From Trichopria drosophilae (taxonomy: Eukaryota; Arthropoda; Insecta; Hymenoptera; Diapriidae): 64,000 bases of DNA. A program made the translations under genes and the position numbers. Location of the stretch: NCBI GenBank assembly GCA_030407085.1, contig CM059587.1, positions 19,193,001 through 19,257,000 of the forward strand, written 5' to 3'. The notes beneath the pieces were generated by a model that saw only the letters and a list, made by a program, of their open reading frames with translations, was not told where the DNA came from and did no database searches. Below, piece by piece: positions 34,463-47,324 of the stretch (position 1 is the stretch's first letter; each line of letters starts with the position of its first letter).

Positions 34463-37238
34463 CACTGAGAGAAATGTTTGTTAACAGTTAATGCAATAGC
34501 TTCATTGTAAAGCTAACAGAATTTCGATTTTGATCTTAAGGTATGGTGCTTTATCCTGAAGTTATCATAATCTGAGATTCCGTTAAATTTGTTATGTTAA
34601 TAGTTAATATAAGAATTTTAAATATTAAATAGCTGCTTACTACTGTTCAATTTTATCTTCTATTAATAGCTCCTCATCACGACATGTCAAAGACAGTTGA
34701 GATATGAGGAATACCATTAAAAATCGCATTTTACCAGAAGATTATATTTTGATATCCTTAGATGTAGTTTCACTATTCACCACTATTTCTATCAATTTAG
34801 TTGAATATATTCTGAACAAAAAATGAGCTGACATATCAGCATTTACTAATTTACCTAAAAGCGAATTTTTTAAAGGTCTCAACTTGATGTTAAACTCTAC
34901 ATATTTCAAATTTCAAAATACTGTTTATAAACAAGTTTTTGGTTTCCCAATAGGCTCTCCCTTATTTCCAATTATAGCCAACATCACCATGGATTTTATT
35001 GAAAATATACTCATAAATAAAATTTCCTTTTTAATTACCTTTTTATTACAAATACGTAGATATTTTTACTACCATTCCTAAAAGTTTTATTAATAGCATT
35101 CTACCCATTTTTAACAGCTTGACCAACTTAAAGGGTTTCAAAATAGAATTTCATTTACACTCGAACTAGAAAATAACAACAAACTAATTTTTCTAGATTA
35201 ATTAGTTATAAACCACCAAGGAAGGTTAGAAACAGATTGGTATCACAAAATAACCTTTTCTGGTTGTTATTTGAATTTCTTTTCGAATCATCCTTTATGT
35301 TATAAAATCGTCGTTACTTATAGCATTATTGACAGAACTACTAAGCTTTGTGAATTTAAATTCATAAAAAAGAACATAAAATTAGCCAAACGAATTTTAA
35401 AAGACAATGGCTACCCTGAATACATCATCAACGATTGCTTTAAAAAACGAATTTTTAAATTATACAACACTAACAATGTTTCAAAAAAAGATTACTTTAT
35501 AAAAACTGTTAGTATTTCTTATGTCAAAAACATTTCTGAAAAATAAAAAAAATTTTAGATTATCAAAACATTAGAATTGTACACAAACCTTATAATGTAA
35601 ATTTAAGTGAAATTAAACCTTTTAAAGACAAATTTTCAAAACTTCAATTAAAAGATGTAATATATCAAATTAACTGTAATCAAATGTAATGCTGTATATA
35701 TAGGTCAAACCGGAAGATTATTAAAAACCAGAATATACGAACGCAAAAAAAAAACATTTGTCGTAATGTCGAAAACTACACGGGTCTAACTGTACATCGA
35801 ATTAATACTGGACATAATTTTGAAAATATTAATATTCTTGCTACGGAACATCAGAAATTCAAAACACAACACATACAAAATTTCTTTATTAAATGCAACA
35901 AAAATGCAGTCAATATACGTATTGAAAAATCACAATTACCAGAAAACTATTTTTCGTTAAGTGAACTTTAAACCATTTCTTTTTGAACGTTTATGATTTC
36001 TGAATTATACTAACTTTAGTTGTCAATATTTTTGTTTTAATGATATCCGTTGGACAAGAGTCATTTCACAGTCACTTGCCTCTCTGCTCTTACACACGTA
36101 ACATATATAATATTTTTTCTTCTTTCTAAGTATATTTTAAACTTACCATTTGTTTTCTTTTTCAAAAATTGTTTTCACAGCACACAATATCTCCATAGAT
36201 AAACTCCATAGTCTACGAATTACTACTATCCACATTCAGTACAAGATAAGAAGAAAAATGTTCAGTTGTTATTTTAAACAAACATATTTTACTCAATTTA
36301 CTAATACCTTTCATACTTCTTCAAACATTTTCTATTCTTCTTTTTTTTTTTTAAATTATATGTAATAAATAAAAAAAAATCATTCTTCTATTGAAACAAA
36401 ATTTTATGGGTACGTATTGCAAACTTTATTTATATTTACAATCTCCAATTTTTTATTTGTAATGTTATTTTTAAAAAATATTTATATTAATAAAAATTCT
36501 TCAATCTCTAAATTGTAAATAAATTTTGTTTAACTTTTTTCTCTTTTTTTCTGACACAATTCATAAAAAAATAATTGTTCAGGTTTTCATTTACTTTTCT
36601 TTCATTTTTTTGTCATTATTTAATTACAAAAACTTCTATACCATTTTACACTTCTTCATGTAAACTATACCATTTTATATTTATTATTTTATTGTTGTAC
36701 ATAATTTTTAAACCAAAATATATTCTGAAGAGGACCAAATTCTAGATCGAAACGTAAATAATAATTTTTGGGTAATTACCCTGTAATTCAATACTTCCGT
36801 AATCCAAAAAAGAAATAAACCAAAGAAAAACCTTTCACTTAAGAAACAGCCTAATAGGGAAAAGAAGAGTTATTACAATTTTAAATATTAATGTTGGGAT
36901 TATTACGTGAGTGTATTTACGTGCTTACTGTTTCACCAAAGCAGAGATAAACAAACGTACATGCAGTCATTCGGATTTTCTGCGAATTTTCCGACGCATT
37001 GTTGACTTGCGCAGTTGAAACGACAGAATTTAATGTAAGATTTATGAACAGTTGGCGAACGCTCATTGAATGTTAAAATATACGAGTTTATATACAACAT
37101 TGCAGGAAAGTGCTGGTATTTTCATCTAAATGTTACCCTGTCGGTTTTGACTTTATAGTTACTGTTACAACTTTACAGTTATTGTAAGAGCCTTGAAATA
37201 AGCTTACATTACCTATTAGTAAATAATTTCTCTCAGTG
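34463..37238. mobile_element. MITE copy B split by a Penelope-like element
   Basis: Ends CACTGAGAGAAAT and ATTTCTCTCAGTG, flanking TA (34461-34462, 37239-37240). The left half (to 34,627) and right half (from 36,877) align with MITE copy A; the intervening 2.25 kb is the retroelement described next. Confidence 0.85.
34628..36876 (+). mobile_element. Penelope-like retroelement, degenerate (RT plus GIY-YIG)
   Basis: Flanked by the 14-bp duplication AATTTTAAATATTA (34614-34627 and 36877-36890), absent as a pair from MITE copy A. Reverse-transcriptase pieces appear in order: SLDVVSLFTTI (motif A, about 34,760-34,792) and GFPIGSP...[13 protein letters not shown] (motif B, 34,940-35,015). A motif C reads YVDI where YVDD is expected, so the second catalytic aspartate is lost. 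Farther on, [15 protein letters not shown] (35,687-35,731) is the GIY-YIG endonuclease start. Several frameshifts and stops disrupt it. Near the 3' end GAAGAGGACC...GATCGAAACGT (36,728-36,758) also occurs in the second element. Confidence 0.85.
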
Positions 37239-37369
37239 TACAGTTAACCCTTTACGGACCTTTCTTTGTTCTTACCTTAACTTGTCTGTCAATTTTCTCA
37301 TGCCTTTGCTTGTCGAATCATATTATCTTGTATGGTCGAAGTTTTCTCTGTTCGTGCCTGATCTTGTGC

Positions 37370-39622
37370 ACTGAGGGAAAGGATTGTTTACTCTAAAGAA
37401 GCCGCCGTATAAGAAAAATATATCCTCAGGATGTCCAAATGATATCCAATAAAAAATACGAATATCCTTGAGATCACCAGAGGATATTCTAAATATCATT
37501 AGGACATCCAAGGGATATAAAAAATTCCTCCTTTTCCAATATCTTCGAAAATGTGCAGAGGATATCCATGGATTATCCCTCCCGTATAAGAAAAATACAT
37601 CCCCATGATGTCCACAGGATGTCCAGAAAAAATTACGGTTATCCCTAGAGATTAACGGGAGATGTATTAAATAACTCTAAGATATACAAGGGATATAAAA
37701 AATAAGGCATCCATGAGACATCTCAAAACGAGATATTTTTGGGTTCAAACATAATCGATATCTAGAATATTAAATTTAAAAATTTCAAGGCGACAATGCA
37801 CCAAAACGAACTTTGCGAACGGTGTCTCGAAAAGGTTAGAAAAAGCCCAATAGTGCCTCTTGAAAAAGCCTACAAAACGAATGGAACATTCCAACACAAA
37901 AGGTACAGCATCTCTAAAATCATTGGTAAGGATTCCAAAATTAAAAAGTGGTGCGAAGCATTCTTTGGCTGCAAACTGAAACCCATCTGGTAGCGTCCAC
38001 TGATGTTGAGGAATTTGTAGTGATTTCTGCATCTAAGAAATTGAAAATCTCTGGAATCCGAAATTATATCTGCTTCACAAACTACACAGAATACATGTAC
38101 GGTGCGCAGAATTTTTATTTTCAATCTCTACATTATTTTAAAAAACGATGTGTTTTACGCGGAGGTTGGAGGAAAACTGTCAAAACACGCTGCACATGTG
38201 TTGTTGTTACATGGTTGTTACCATGGTATAGTTGTTACCTCGATCGCTTCGAAAAAAAGGAACGTGGATTTCTTTGACAATTTCCAACCTATGCGAAAAA
38301 TACGTAGAGTACAAACAATAATATAATTGATATTGACATAAAACTTTATGTTTGTTACATATGGGGTGTAAACTAGGAACTTCTTATGTAGCTTGCTACA
38401 TAATTTCGGGTTGCAGTGATTTTCTTTATTTCTTAGTTTCAGAAATTCCGATAATTTCCTCAACTAACAGTGGAATGTTATGTGTTTTAATTCGTAAGGT
38501 TCTATTCATTTTGTGGACGTTTTCGAGAGCAAATGTTGCCCTTTTTTCTAACCTTTTGAGTTTTGTTGGATTTCCGCCTTGTAATTTTTAAATTTAAATA
38601 CGTATTTTTAATCTACAAATTTCTGATAATTGCGAATTTTCTATTTCATTAAAAAAATTATCAATTGGGTTTAAATCCGAGTTTGGTAAAAAATCTCGGT
38701 TTTGATTTTAAACTATATTGAATAACGTAAAAATCGGAGTCTAAAAATATTATTCAAAATAGTATAAAAATTTCAAAAACAACGTATTTAATTTGTAAAA
38801 TTGTCAAATATATCCTTTATTTGCTGAGATATCCATTAATATCCCTGCGATATTCTTCAGGTTATCTGCCAAAGATTCTAGGGATGGCCAAGTAACATCA
38901 TCTGATATTGCCTGGATATCCTAGGGATATATAAAATTCCACTTTCTTGGATATATAATTGGATATTCGTTGGATACCCTAAGGATATCCGGGATGTTCT
39001 GGACGTCAAGAGGCCCTTATACGGATATCCACGGAATAAATTACCTTCTTAATAGTTAAGAAATTGTATATTTAAATAGGGCGAATCGAATAATTTTTTA
39101 AGTATGAAATAATTATTCATTTCATATAAAGCCAACATTTCTGTAGTGCAAACAACGCATTTTCTACCTTAAGAAATATCTATTAAATGCAACCAATAAT
39201 TTCTGAATAGTTAAGAAACCGTTTGTATACTATACGTTTGTAGCTGCAAAGTAATGATTTCTTAATAGTTACAGAATATGTTTTGTTTGGGTTTTTAAGA
39301 ACAATTGAATGCCATTACAATTCGGTGGTTGTTATTGGGAAAATAAATAAATTAAAGATATTATTTATACGTCGTCTTAAATATGGGCGTTTTATAAACA
39401 AATACATCGTATGACACGTGTTATTTGTGAATTTGCGCAGCTGCCAGTTCAAAGTATACATTTCTTAACTATTAACAAATGGTCAATTCTGATGTAAGAA
39501 ATAAAATACTAATATTAAACATATCTCCTTTAATATTACATGCCATGAAAAAGCGATTTTAACTTTTCAATTGAATGATATTTCTTTACAACAAACAATC
39601 CTTTTTCTCACAATCAGTGTAT
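37370..39622. repeat. Composite element with internal GGATATCC-rich insert
   Basis: Outer ends CACTGAGGGAAAGGATTGTTTACT and CAAACAATCCTTTTTCTCACAATCAGTG form an inverted pair. Inside, from about 37,405 to 39,030, sequence is bounded by CCGTATAAG-type and CTTATACGG-type ends and is full of GGATATCC, GGATGTCC and GGGATATAAAA words. Open frames near 37,796-38,326 match no family I recognise. It appears to be one element nested in another. Confidence 0.55.
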
Positions 39623-39629
39623 AATGTTT

Positions 39630-40800
39630 TGATCAGGGTCTGAAATATTCGAATCTTTTTTAACTTCCCGTACTGACTGAATTAGTACCTATTTAAAACC
39701 GAATATATGCTTTAAATTCACAGTGAAAATCAGTTTGGACAGACTTTTGGCAATATAAAAATTACGGGGGATGTAGCAAGTGACGGACCATACAAAATTA
39801 TATATCAAACTTGAAACATGAGAAAGCAGATTTCTCAAAAAACAATTCAAAAAGAAAAACTTTGCGTCGACAAATTCAATATTTCGCCCGTCTTGCATCA
39901 GGCTAAGTAATAAGAATTTACAAAGTAGCGCAGATTTCCTATTTCACAAATTTTGTAGCTGAGAATGCAGTATTTAAGAAAATTCTAACAAACTTTCGCA
40001 AAATATTGATATTTTGTAATGTTTTCGAAATTCAAATTAAATAAAACGGGTACCTAAAATCGACGACGACAATGATTTGCGTATTCCGTGCAAAAATAGA
40101 ACATTTTAATACTTTTGTAGGAAAATGGAATATTTTTAATACAATAGTAAAGCTAATACCAGTGGATATTGTTTCCTCACTTTGCAATTGTTTCAGTTAA
40201 TTTATTAACCTTTCCAAGACAGGACTGGTGATATATGAACCATTTATGGAAAACCAATTATTTGACGTTTCCATTAGATAACATATCATACGCCAAAATC
40301 GAAAAAAAGGGCAAAAATACTGTGTGTCTAATTCTGTTTAATAATGCATTAATTCGCGTTCATATTCAAAGCTTTTATACAAACAAACGATCGGAAAGTT
40401 ATTATACATTATCAGTTCTGTCTGAACAAACTTGAAAATATAATTATTTGAGAAAGGTAAGAGTTAAAAGGCACATTTTTACTACTTTTTTGTCCTATAT
40501 TTGTAAACACTCGCATGTTCTTATCTTATAATAATAACAATAACACTAAAAATAATTGTTTCGAAAGATAAGCGACATTTAAAACGGTTTCTTAAGTTTT
40601 TCCTAAAGGACTTGCAACACATTGTTAAAGAGTTATTAGTATTTGTTTATTGTTTATATCCAATACATTCTACCGTTATACACAACAGATACAAATCAAT
40701 GTAGTCATTTTTATATTATTTTTTGTCATTAACTTATTTTTTTGTATTATGTTTTTTTTATTTAGTTTATTAATTTATAAAAATGAGTTTTGTATATTAC
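39630..40800. other. Gene-free DNA
   Basis: AT-rich intergenic sequence; no supported gene or boundary-defined element. Confidence 0.5.
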
Positions 40801-40809
40801 GGGTTTTGA

Positions 40810-41560
40810 AGCCACTGATTACGAATCTGATCTTAAAATTTCAAAATTCAAAATGGCGAATTCAATATAGCGGACAAAAGTATGAAAATTCATTGAATTT
40901 GTCTCTATCTTGTTTCTCGAGGACATTTCTGGTTACTGATGAGGAATCTGAAGTTAACATTTCAAAATTCAAAATGGCGGATCCAATATGACTCATTTTT
41001 AATAAATTGTTGATTTTTCACTAAAATTACTATCTGGAATATTTTCTCGTCACTGCATTGAGAGTAATTGTATAGAAAATGTGAAAAAATTTGAAAAATA
41101 TAAACACACATACGTACAATTTCGTTGAAAAATTCAACATACTGAATACGCCATTTTGGATCTTGAAATTTTTTACATCAGATTCGTTATCAGCAACTCT
41201 AAAAAATCAGATACATACATTTTTATGAGAAATTCCTAATTTTTTAAAAATTCGTCTACCATATGGGATTCGTCATTTTGTATTTTGAAACATTAACTTC
41301 AGAATCGTTATCTGCAACCCGAAAACTTCTCAGATAACAATTTAAAAAAGTTCGATAACAATTTCAAAATTAGTCCGCCATACTAGATTCGCCATTATAA
41401 ATGTTCAAATATTAACATCACACTGGTTATCAGCAATTCCAAAAAAACAGATATCATTTAAGAAAATACGAAGATTTTTGAAAAGTTAGCCCGCAGTATT
41501 GGATCTGCCTTATGGGATTCGACATTTTGGATTCGTAATCGACGGTCTCAAGCGATTCCC
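40810..41560. repeat. Dispersed 'AAAATGGCG...GATCCAATATG' repeats, several copies
   Basis: At least two forward copies (40,815-40,880; 40,935-40,995) and several reverse copies (41,150-41,540) of the family described at 33,780 face each other, giving a loose inverted array. Confidence 0.65.
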
Positions 41561-41564
41561 ATTT

Positions 41565-43900
41565 GATTGGTAATTTCATGATTATAATATGATGATTTTA
41601 AAGAAAATCGTTTAGCGTTGAAGTGTATAAATTGAGAAATTTTTTCTATTTTTGAATTATTTATAAAAATTAATAAATATTTTAAACGGAAAAACATAAC
41701 ATGTGTACAAATTCATGCCCTCAATCTTTTATTTAAGGATTATTTCAAGGTGTAAAGTTATGTCGTGCGATGCTAACGGTGAAATTGTTTAGACGAATAT
41801 ATTTAGGTCTACGCACGGAAGTTTTAAATTACTGATATTTGCTATTGTTTTGCACAATTCATAATATTCCTTAATGAGACTACGGAGAATAAAATTATAG
41901 AAAGAATGTAATACTTCAAACGCAACCTCTTCGAATAACATATTTTTATTATATACAGTATTTTTTAAATTCATATTTAAAAAAAAACATAATTTATAAT
42001 ATATTAAATTGTGAAATTACGTGTAAATAATGTTAATTATACGCATATATCCGAAAGTTACAATGAATTTTTAAACCAAATAAAAAGTTTTATGTGCATC
42101 ATACAATAGTCAATTGAAAATATTAATTTTCTAAACCTCAACTCTGAAAACGCAAACAGAAACCATAAATAGCATAACGTGTTAATAAACCATAATACAA
42201 CGATTATCTCCTCTGTTATTGTATCGACATAATCATACATCACGTGTTCGATTTTCTTTCTTTAAAGATATACTGAAAAAAATGTTTATTAAATTAGATT
42301 ACTTTTTAACTACTCAAAGTGTTTCAATGGGTCCCCAAACGAATTTTTCTTAGTTCCTGTTCTAACCGTAATTGAGTTAACTCAACTACAAATATAGTTG
42401 GAGGAATTAAATTTTGAAAGTCCATTTAACTAACAATAAATTAAAAAGAATCATTGGGATTTAACTACTCAGTAAACAAAAAAGAATGAAGATACATTTT
42501 TAATAGATTTTTAGTTGATTTTACTAAAAATACGTAACTGCTATTTATAACATTTCCTTAAAGTCCTATTGAGACATGCCGAATAGTTAAAAAGTAGTAA
42601 TATAAATTTAAAATTTTTATGGATGTCGAATTATTTTTAGTGGAGCTGGCTTTTCATCGCGTTAGTACATGATCTGGAATCATAACGCTAGGTAAATATT
42701 TACGACAATTAAACTACTAATTATTAACTTAAATAATAATAGTGAAATTAACAACATCATCAGAGTTATCCCGAATAAAAATAGTTCTTTTGACTAATTC
42801 CTTTTCAACTTCCCAACGGTAGTTGAATTTGTCGGGGAATTTTTTTTTTTATTTATAAAACAAAATAACCGAAAACTCAACAGAATATTTCATTATCGCT
42901 ATTAAATTTAATCCGCCGTTTAGAATTTTAATTTCTAAATAACACCCGCCAAAAACTTGTGAAATTTTTGACGATTTTGTTTGCAAAATTGTTTGAAACT
43001 GTATCTAAAAATAACAGTTGCAGCATTTTTTATTAACTACTAATTTCGTTTGTTACATATATATTCAATATCATAATAAATTTAAATAACCTTTGCTAAC
43101 TATTAGTTAACTTTTTATTGGTTAGATTCGATTGACAGTAGCAACAAGCTGAATGCAAAATCGATTAATCAGTGATAGATAATTTGTTTTTTCATTGTAA
43201 AGTATACATTCACAAATTCACGCTAAAACCCCAATATAACAAACACATTTCTCTAATAATTATCATAAGAATACGGCTAAGGAATAAAGATAGGAGTCAG
43301 TAAAGGATAATGTTTTAAATCGGATTTTCGAAAAATAATAAGTGTTAAGTATTCTTAGATTAAACTGGTTTAAATTATTATTCCAAATTCGATACATCAT
43401 TGCGTACATTTACAATAATATTTTAACACAACAATTTCATTAATGCAATTATTCTTCGATAATTACAGTATACACATAATCAAAAAATGGCTCCAACATA
43501 TTTTATCTGTATATTAACCACCTGAATTGTTTCTGCGACATGAAACAATTTTCAATTGTGTTGGTTTGAAGAATGTTATCAAAGTTTTCCATAGTATCGA
43601 TAAATATCTTGTAAGGACTTCAAAGTACTTCCGGAGATGACGTTTAATTCGAGTTAATGTCGTAATTCGAAGTTTCACAGATTAAGTGGATTCTTGTTAT
43701 GTGACGATTTTTTATGACAAAATTTAAATATTTAATCCTAAATTTTCGTTTATTGGTACTGACGCACGGAACCCATTAAAATTGCGTATTCTGAATGAAA
43801 ATTCAGCACTTAGAAGATGCGGTGTTTACATTTAATAAAACCCACGATGCGTGCATAAATTTGTTTCCACTTAAATAAAATAGAACATAAATAATTACAT
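41565..43900. other. Gene-free AT-rich DNA
   Basis: No gene recognised. Words such as TTTAACTACT recur between 42,300 and 43,130 and may mark an old element starting near ATACTGAAAAAAATGTTT (42,273), but I could not find its partner end. Confidence 0.45.
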
Positions 43901-43922
43901 ATTTAGAAATATGCAACTGAAA

Positions 43923-44060
43923 TCATCGCACATTTCCTAGTTTCTTAGTTTCGCGACTTCTCTTCGTCATTACGCGAATAAAAATCACGAAAAGAGTCAT
44001 CAGAATAATCATCACGACTAAACCTGATATCACTGATAAAGCCAAAAGCCACCAATCCAT
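43923..44060 (-). CDS. Single-pass membrane microprotein C (45 aa), MDWW family
   Basis: A complete 45-codon frame begins MDWWLLALSVISGLVVMIIL. A hydrophobic helix covers residues ~5-28, then a basic stem IRVMTKRSRETKK and a stop. The M-[E/D]-W-[W/Y] start, helix position and basic exit match microproteins A and B (23,031-23,321; 31,690-31,986). The polar tail is absent, so it is a shorter family member or a tail-truncated copy. It has the same strand as the others. A reverse AATAAA lies near 43,749. The short length leaves some risk of coincidence; the shared N-terminus lowers it. Confidence 0.6.
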   Translation of the reverse strand: MDWWLLALSVISGLVVMIILMTLFVIFIRVMTKRSRETKKLGNVR

Positions 44061-44571
44061 CTTGACTCTTTAATGTTCCCTCAGTGGTCGAATCAAAATT
44101 GGAATCTTTTAGCTTCCGATAAACTTTGTGGTATTACGTGTTTCAAATTTGGTTCTGACAGTCACCTATAATGTGCACGGCAAAGCCATTGTATTTCACT
44201 GGTGGTTTCTAATGCTGTTTCCTGGTACCAATTGTAGAAATCGTTATGATCGATCGTCCCTGACCGTCATTTTCGTGGTTCGAAAGGGATATGGTGATAA
44301 GTAGTCACAATTGCTATGCGTCACTTTCGAAAATGGTTCTTTTAAAAATATTGGTTTTGCATTTTACGCATCTTACTTTCCAAGGTCTTTTACTTTTCCT
44401 GTTTGAGGTCTATGTCTACCTTCCAACGTGCCATATTGAAATTACAATCCTGAATTTACAGATTTTGAATTATAATCCTTTTTATCAATTATGGCGCAAC
44501 CAAATGTAAGATATCTAATAAAATAATGTCTTCTCGATCATCTTACTTCAATTTTTTGTTTCAATTAAAGA

Positions 44572-45445
44572 AAGAACCTCAATTACAATTTTACTATGAA
44601 TTAATTTTTAACTCGTAATTTGCTAATGTTATTCCAAGACAAAAACTTACTAAATACATTTTTACTTGTAAGGCATATTTGAAGGTCAAAATTTGGTTAT
44701 TTTTAACCGAAATAAGACAATCTGACCTATTGCTGGTCAAAATTTCTTCCTTTCCTGCTTGGGTTATGAAATATATCGAAAATAATTATGGGCGTATCAA
44801 CTACATTGTAAATCATCGCAATTCTTTGAGATATTGGATCTTTGGCGAAGATCATAAAAAATATTTAAAAAATGGCCTGAGGATGTTTCCTTTTGATAAA
44901 TTATTGTTAAATCTAAAAAAGTTAATAAAATTATTAAATTGTAATTTGTCGATCATCATTAATTTATTATAGGTACATAGATTACATCTTAACCTGCGTA
45001 TTCCTTTAAAGTTAATGAAATTCTTAATGTATTCAATTCAGTGCATAATAGATTGCAATTTATTTATTAATTACAATTTAATAATTTTATTAACTTTTTT
45101 AGATTTAACAATAATTTATCAAAAGAAAGCATCCTCAGGCCATTTTTTAAACATTTTTTATGATCTTCGCCAAAGATCCAATATCGCAAAGAATTGCGAT
45201 GATTTACAATGTAGTTGATACGCCCATAATTATTTTCGATATATTTCATAACCCAAGCAGGAAAGGAAGAAATTTTGACCAGCGTTAGGTCAAATTGTCT
45301 TATTTCGGTTAAAAATAACCAAATTTTGACCTTCAAATATGCCTTATAAGTAAAAATGTATTTAAAGTCTTTGTCTTGGGATAATATTGCCAAATTACGA
45401 CTTAAAAATTACTTCATACTAAAATTGTACTTGAGGTATTTTTTG
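44572..45445. repeat. Long near-perfect inverted repeat (hairpin) with ORF in both arms
   Basis: Arms of ~385 bp (44,572-44,955 and 45,058-45,445) are reverse complements with few differences, separated by a ~100-bp loop. Each arm keeps the same reading frame open (97 codons plus strand, 108 minus); they differ at about half a dozen residues over ~89. The peptide (MKVKIWLFLTEIRQ start; PAWVMKYIENNYGRINYIVN core) matches nothing I know. Transcribed through, it would fold into a long dsRNA hairpin. Confidence 0.8.
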
Positions 45446-45449
45446 AAGT

Positions 45450-47240
45450 CAAATCATGCTAAATTTCGACCTCTATTCAGAGTTGATAAACAAACGGACT
45501 TTGAAAGCGGAAATAGGTCGTTTTTTTTTTGATAAATTTGACCTCGTGAATTTCCCTAATTTTTACTTAAAAGTCAGAATTACCGAAAACTTAGAACGAT
45601 TCTATATTTTACTTCTGCGACTATGATGACGTTTTCTGTTATTACTTCAAAATCGAAATAACTACAAAAATCGCCCATAAAGTTAAATATGTAGAATGTT
45701 TGGTCAAAAAGACCAATAAACTAAACCTTATAGTAAATCGGACTACTCATACCTTAAACACACTTCAGCGAACGCGTTCAGCTCTATGAAGTCTTTTTTT
45801 ACTTTGCATTTAAATGTCTCGGAATCGTTTTGAGGGACACTTGAAGCATCATTTCGTAAAGTTAAACAATTACGTTTTGGCAATTTTAAAATATTGTTCG
45901 GCACCCGTAAATGGTGTCCATAGCAATACTCCAACACTGTAAGAGATCCACGTTTTCAATTATAGCGACAATTTTAAAATAGCTTCCATCCATTTTGCAG
46001 TCTCGAATGTGTACTTACACGTATGAAAAAATGAATATTTTTTAACTGAAAACGAAACGTGACGAATGCAACAGCGAACAAAGTTACATGTAGATGTACA
46101 ATGTACATATGCATATATATGTTGACTATATGTCTTTAACTTTGAAGTCCGAAATTACCTAACCATGATATCAATTACTTGACTTAAGTCGAAATGTCTC
46201 AAATAGGTAAATTTGTCTAAGAAGGAAAATATTTGGGCATTTGGACTTCATGAAGAAATTCGACGTATAAGTTAAAATTTTAAGTATTTCTGACAAATAA
46301 GTCGAAAAAACCTATAAGTCATAAATTATCCATCCGCCATAGCAAGTCAATTTATAACCTGCAAATTTGTATATTAAAAATAATTTATTTTGTTGCCTAT
46401 TATTGATTTTAATTAACAAAATATGTAAGATTTCTAAATATTGGACATCAAATTATTAAAAAATAATTTTTTTAAACGATCCAATGAAAAAAATTTCTTT
46501 TACGAATAATTTATAAATTTAATAATTGTTAAGTGCATATTTCATTGAGCCCGTTAATTTTTAATGATGTAGAATTAAAATCTATACAGAAAATTTTAAT
46601 TCGTTGTAAAATTCACATCACGTTTCTCGGAATATTTAACTTTTCAAAAAGAACATATAAGATGGAATAATTAGTTATATACATATCCATTTTTCGGACT
46701 TACATACATTTCAGTTCCCAGTTCCTATACGACATGATGAACATGATCCGCATTATATGAACATACATATGTATATTTATATTAGAGTCGCGCCATCTAT
46801 GCAAATCAGTTTACGTGGATCGTTTATATATATATATTACATCCAAGAACGACTAATAGGGCGTAATTAGGTCGAAATTACCAATATTCTACTTACTATT
46901 GGTCTATTTGACAACATTGGCCTGTGACTTACAGGTCAAAATGCCTTCCGTTACTTAATTTTTACTTAAAAAAGTCCTTTTTGCCCCTACTTACTTCCAA
47001 ATAAAGTCGATTGGAAGTAAAATAAGTCGCGGCATTCGGACCATTTCGAATTTACCTAATTTCGGCCTATTTCGCTGCGTCGGAAGAACAATCTTAATAT
47101 GTTTTATGCCATTAATATATATTACAGGATTATTTTTGTCCCTATCAAATAAAGTAAATAAATTATATCTCACTATTTAACCGATTATTCGTAAAAATAA
47201 AAAACACTGTTGTTAAAAAAGGAAACGATTTAGTTTAAAA
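45450..47240. other. Repeat-like DNA rich in GGTCGAAAT/AAGTCGAAAT words
   Basis: AGGTCGAAATTACC, AAGTCGAAATGTC and related words recur from 45,470 to 47,060, echoing GAAGGTCAAAATTTGG in the adjoining hairpin. This suggests that the hairpin is part of a larger old element. No gene seen. Confidence 0.4.
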
Positions 47241-47324
47241 AATGTTTAAAAACGACGTTGCATACAAAATAAATTGCATCTTATATTTGATGAAACCAAA
47301 AATCAAGAATCCATAACAATAAAT

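Noticed and set aside
37796..38326. Possible zinc-binding protein (CERC...KWCEAFFGC)
   Set aside because: Cysteines do not form a known pattern, the frame is broken, and the segment lies inside a multi-copy-looking element.
45743..45937. 64-codon minus-strand frame
   Set aside because: No transmembrane helix, no similarity to the microprotein family, and it lies in repeat-like DNA.
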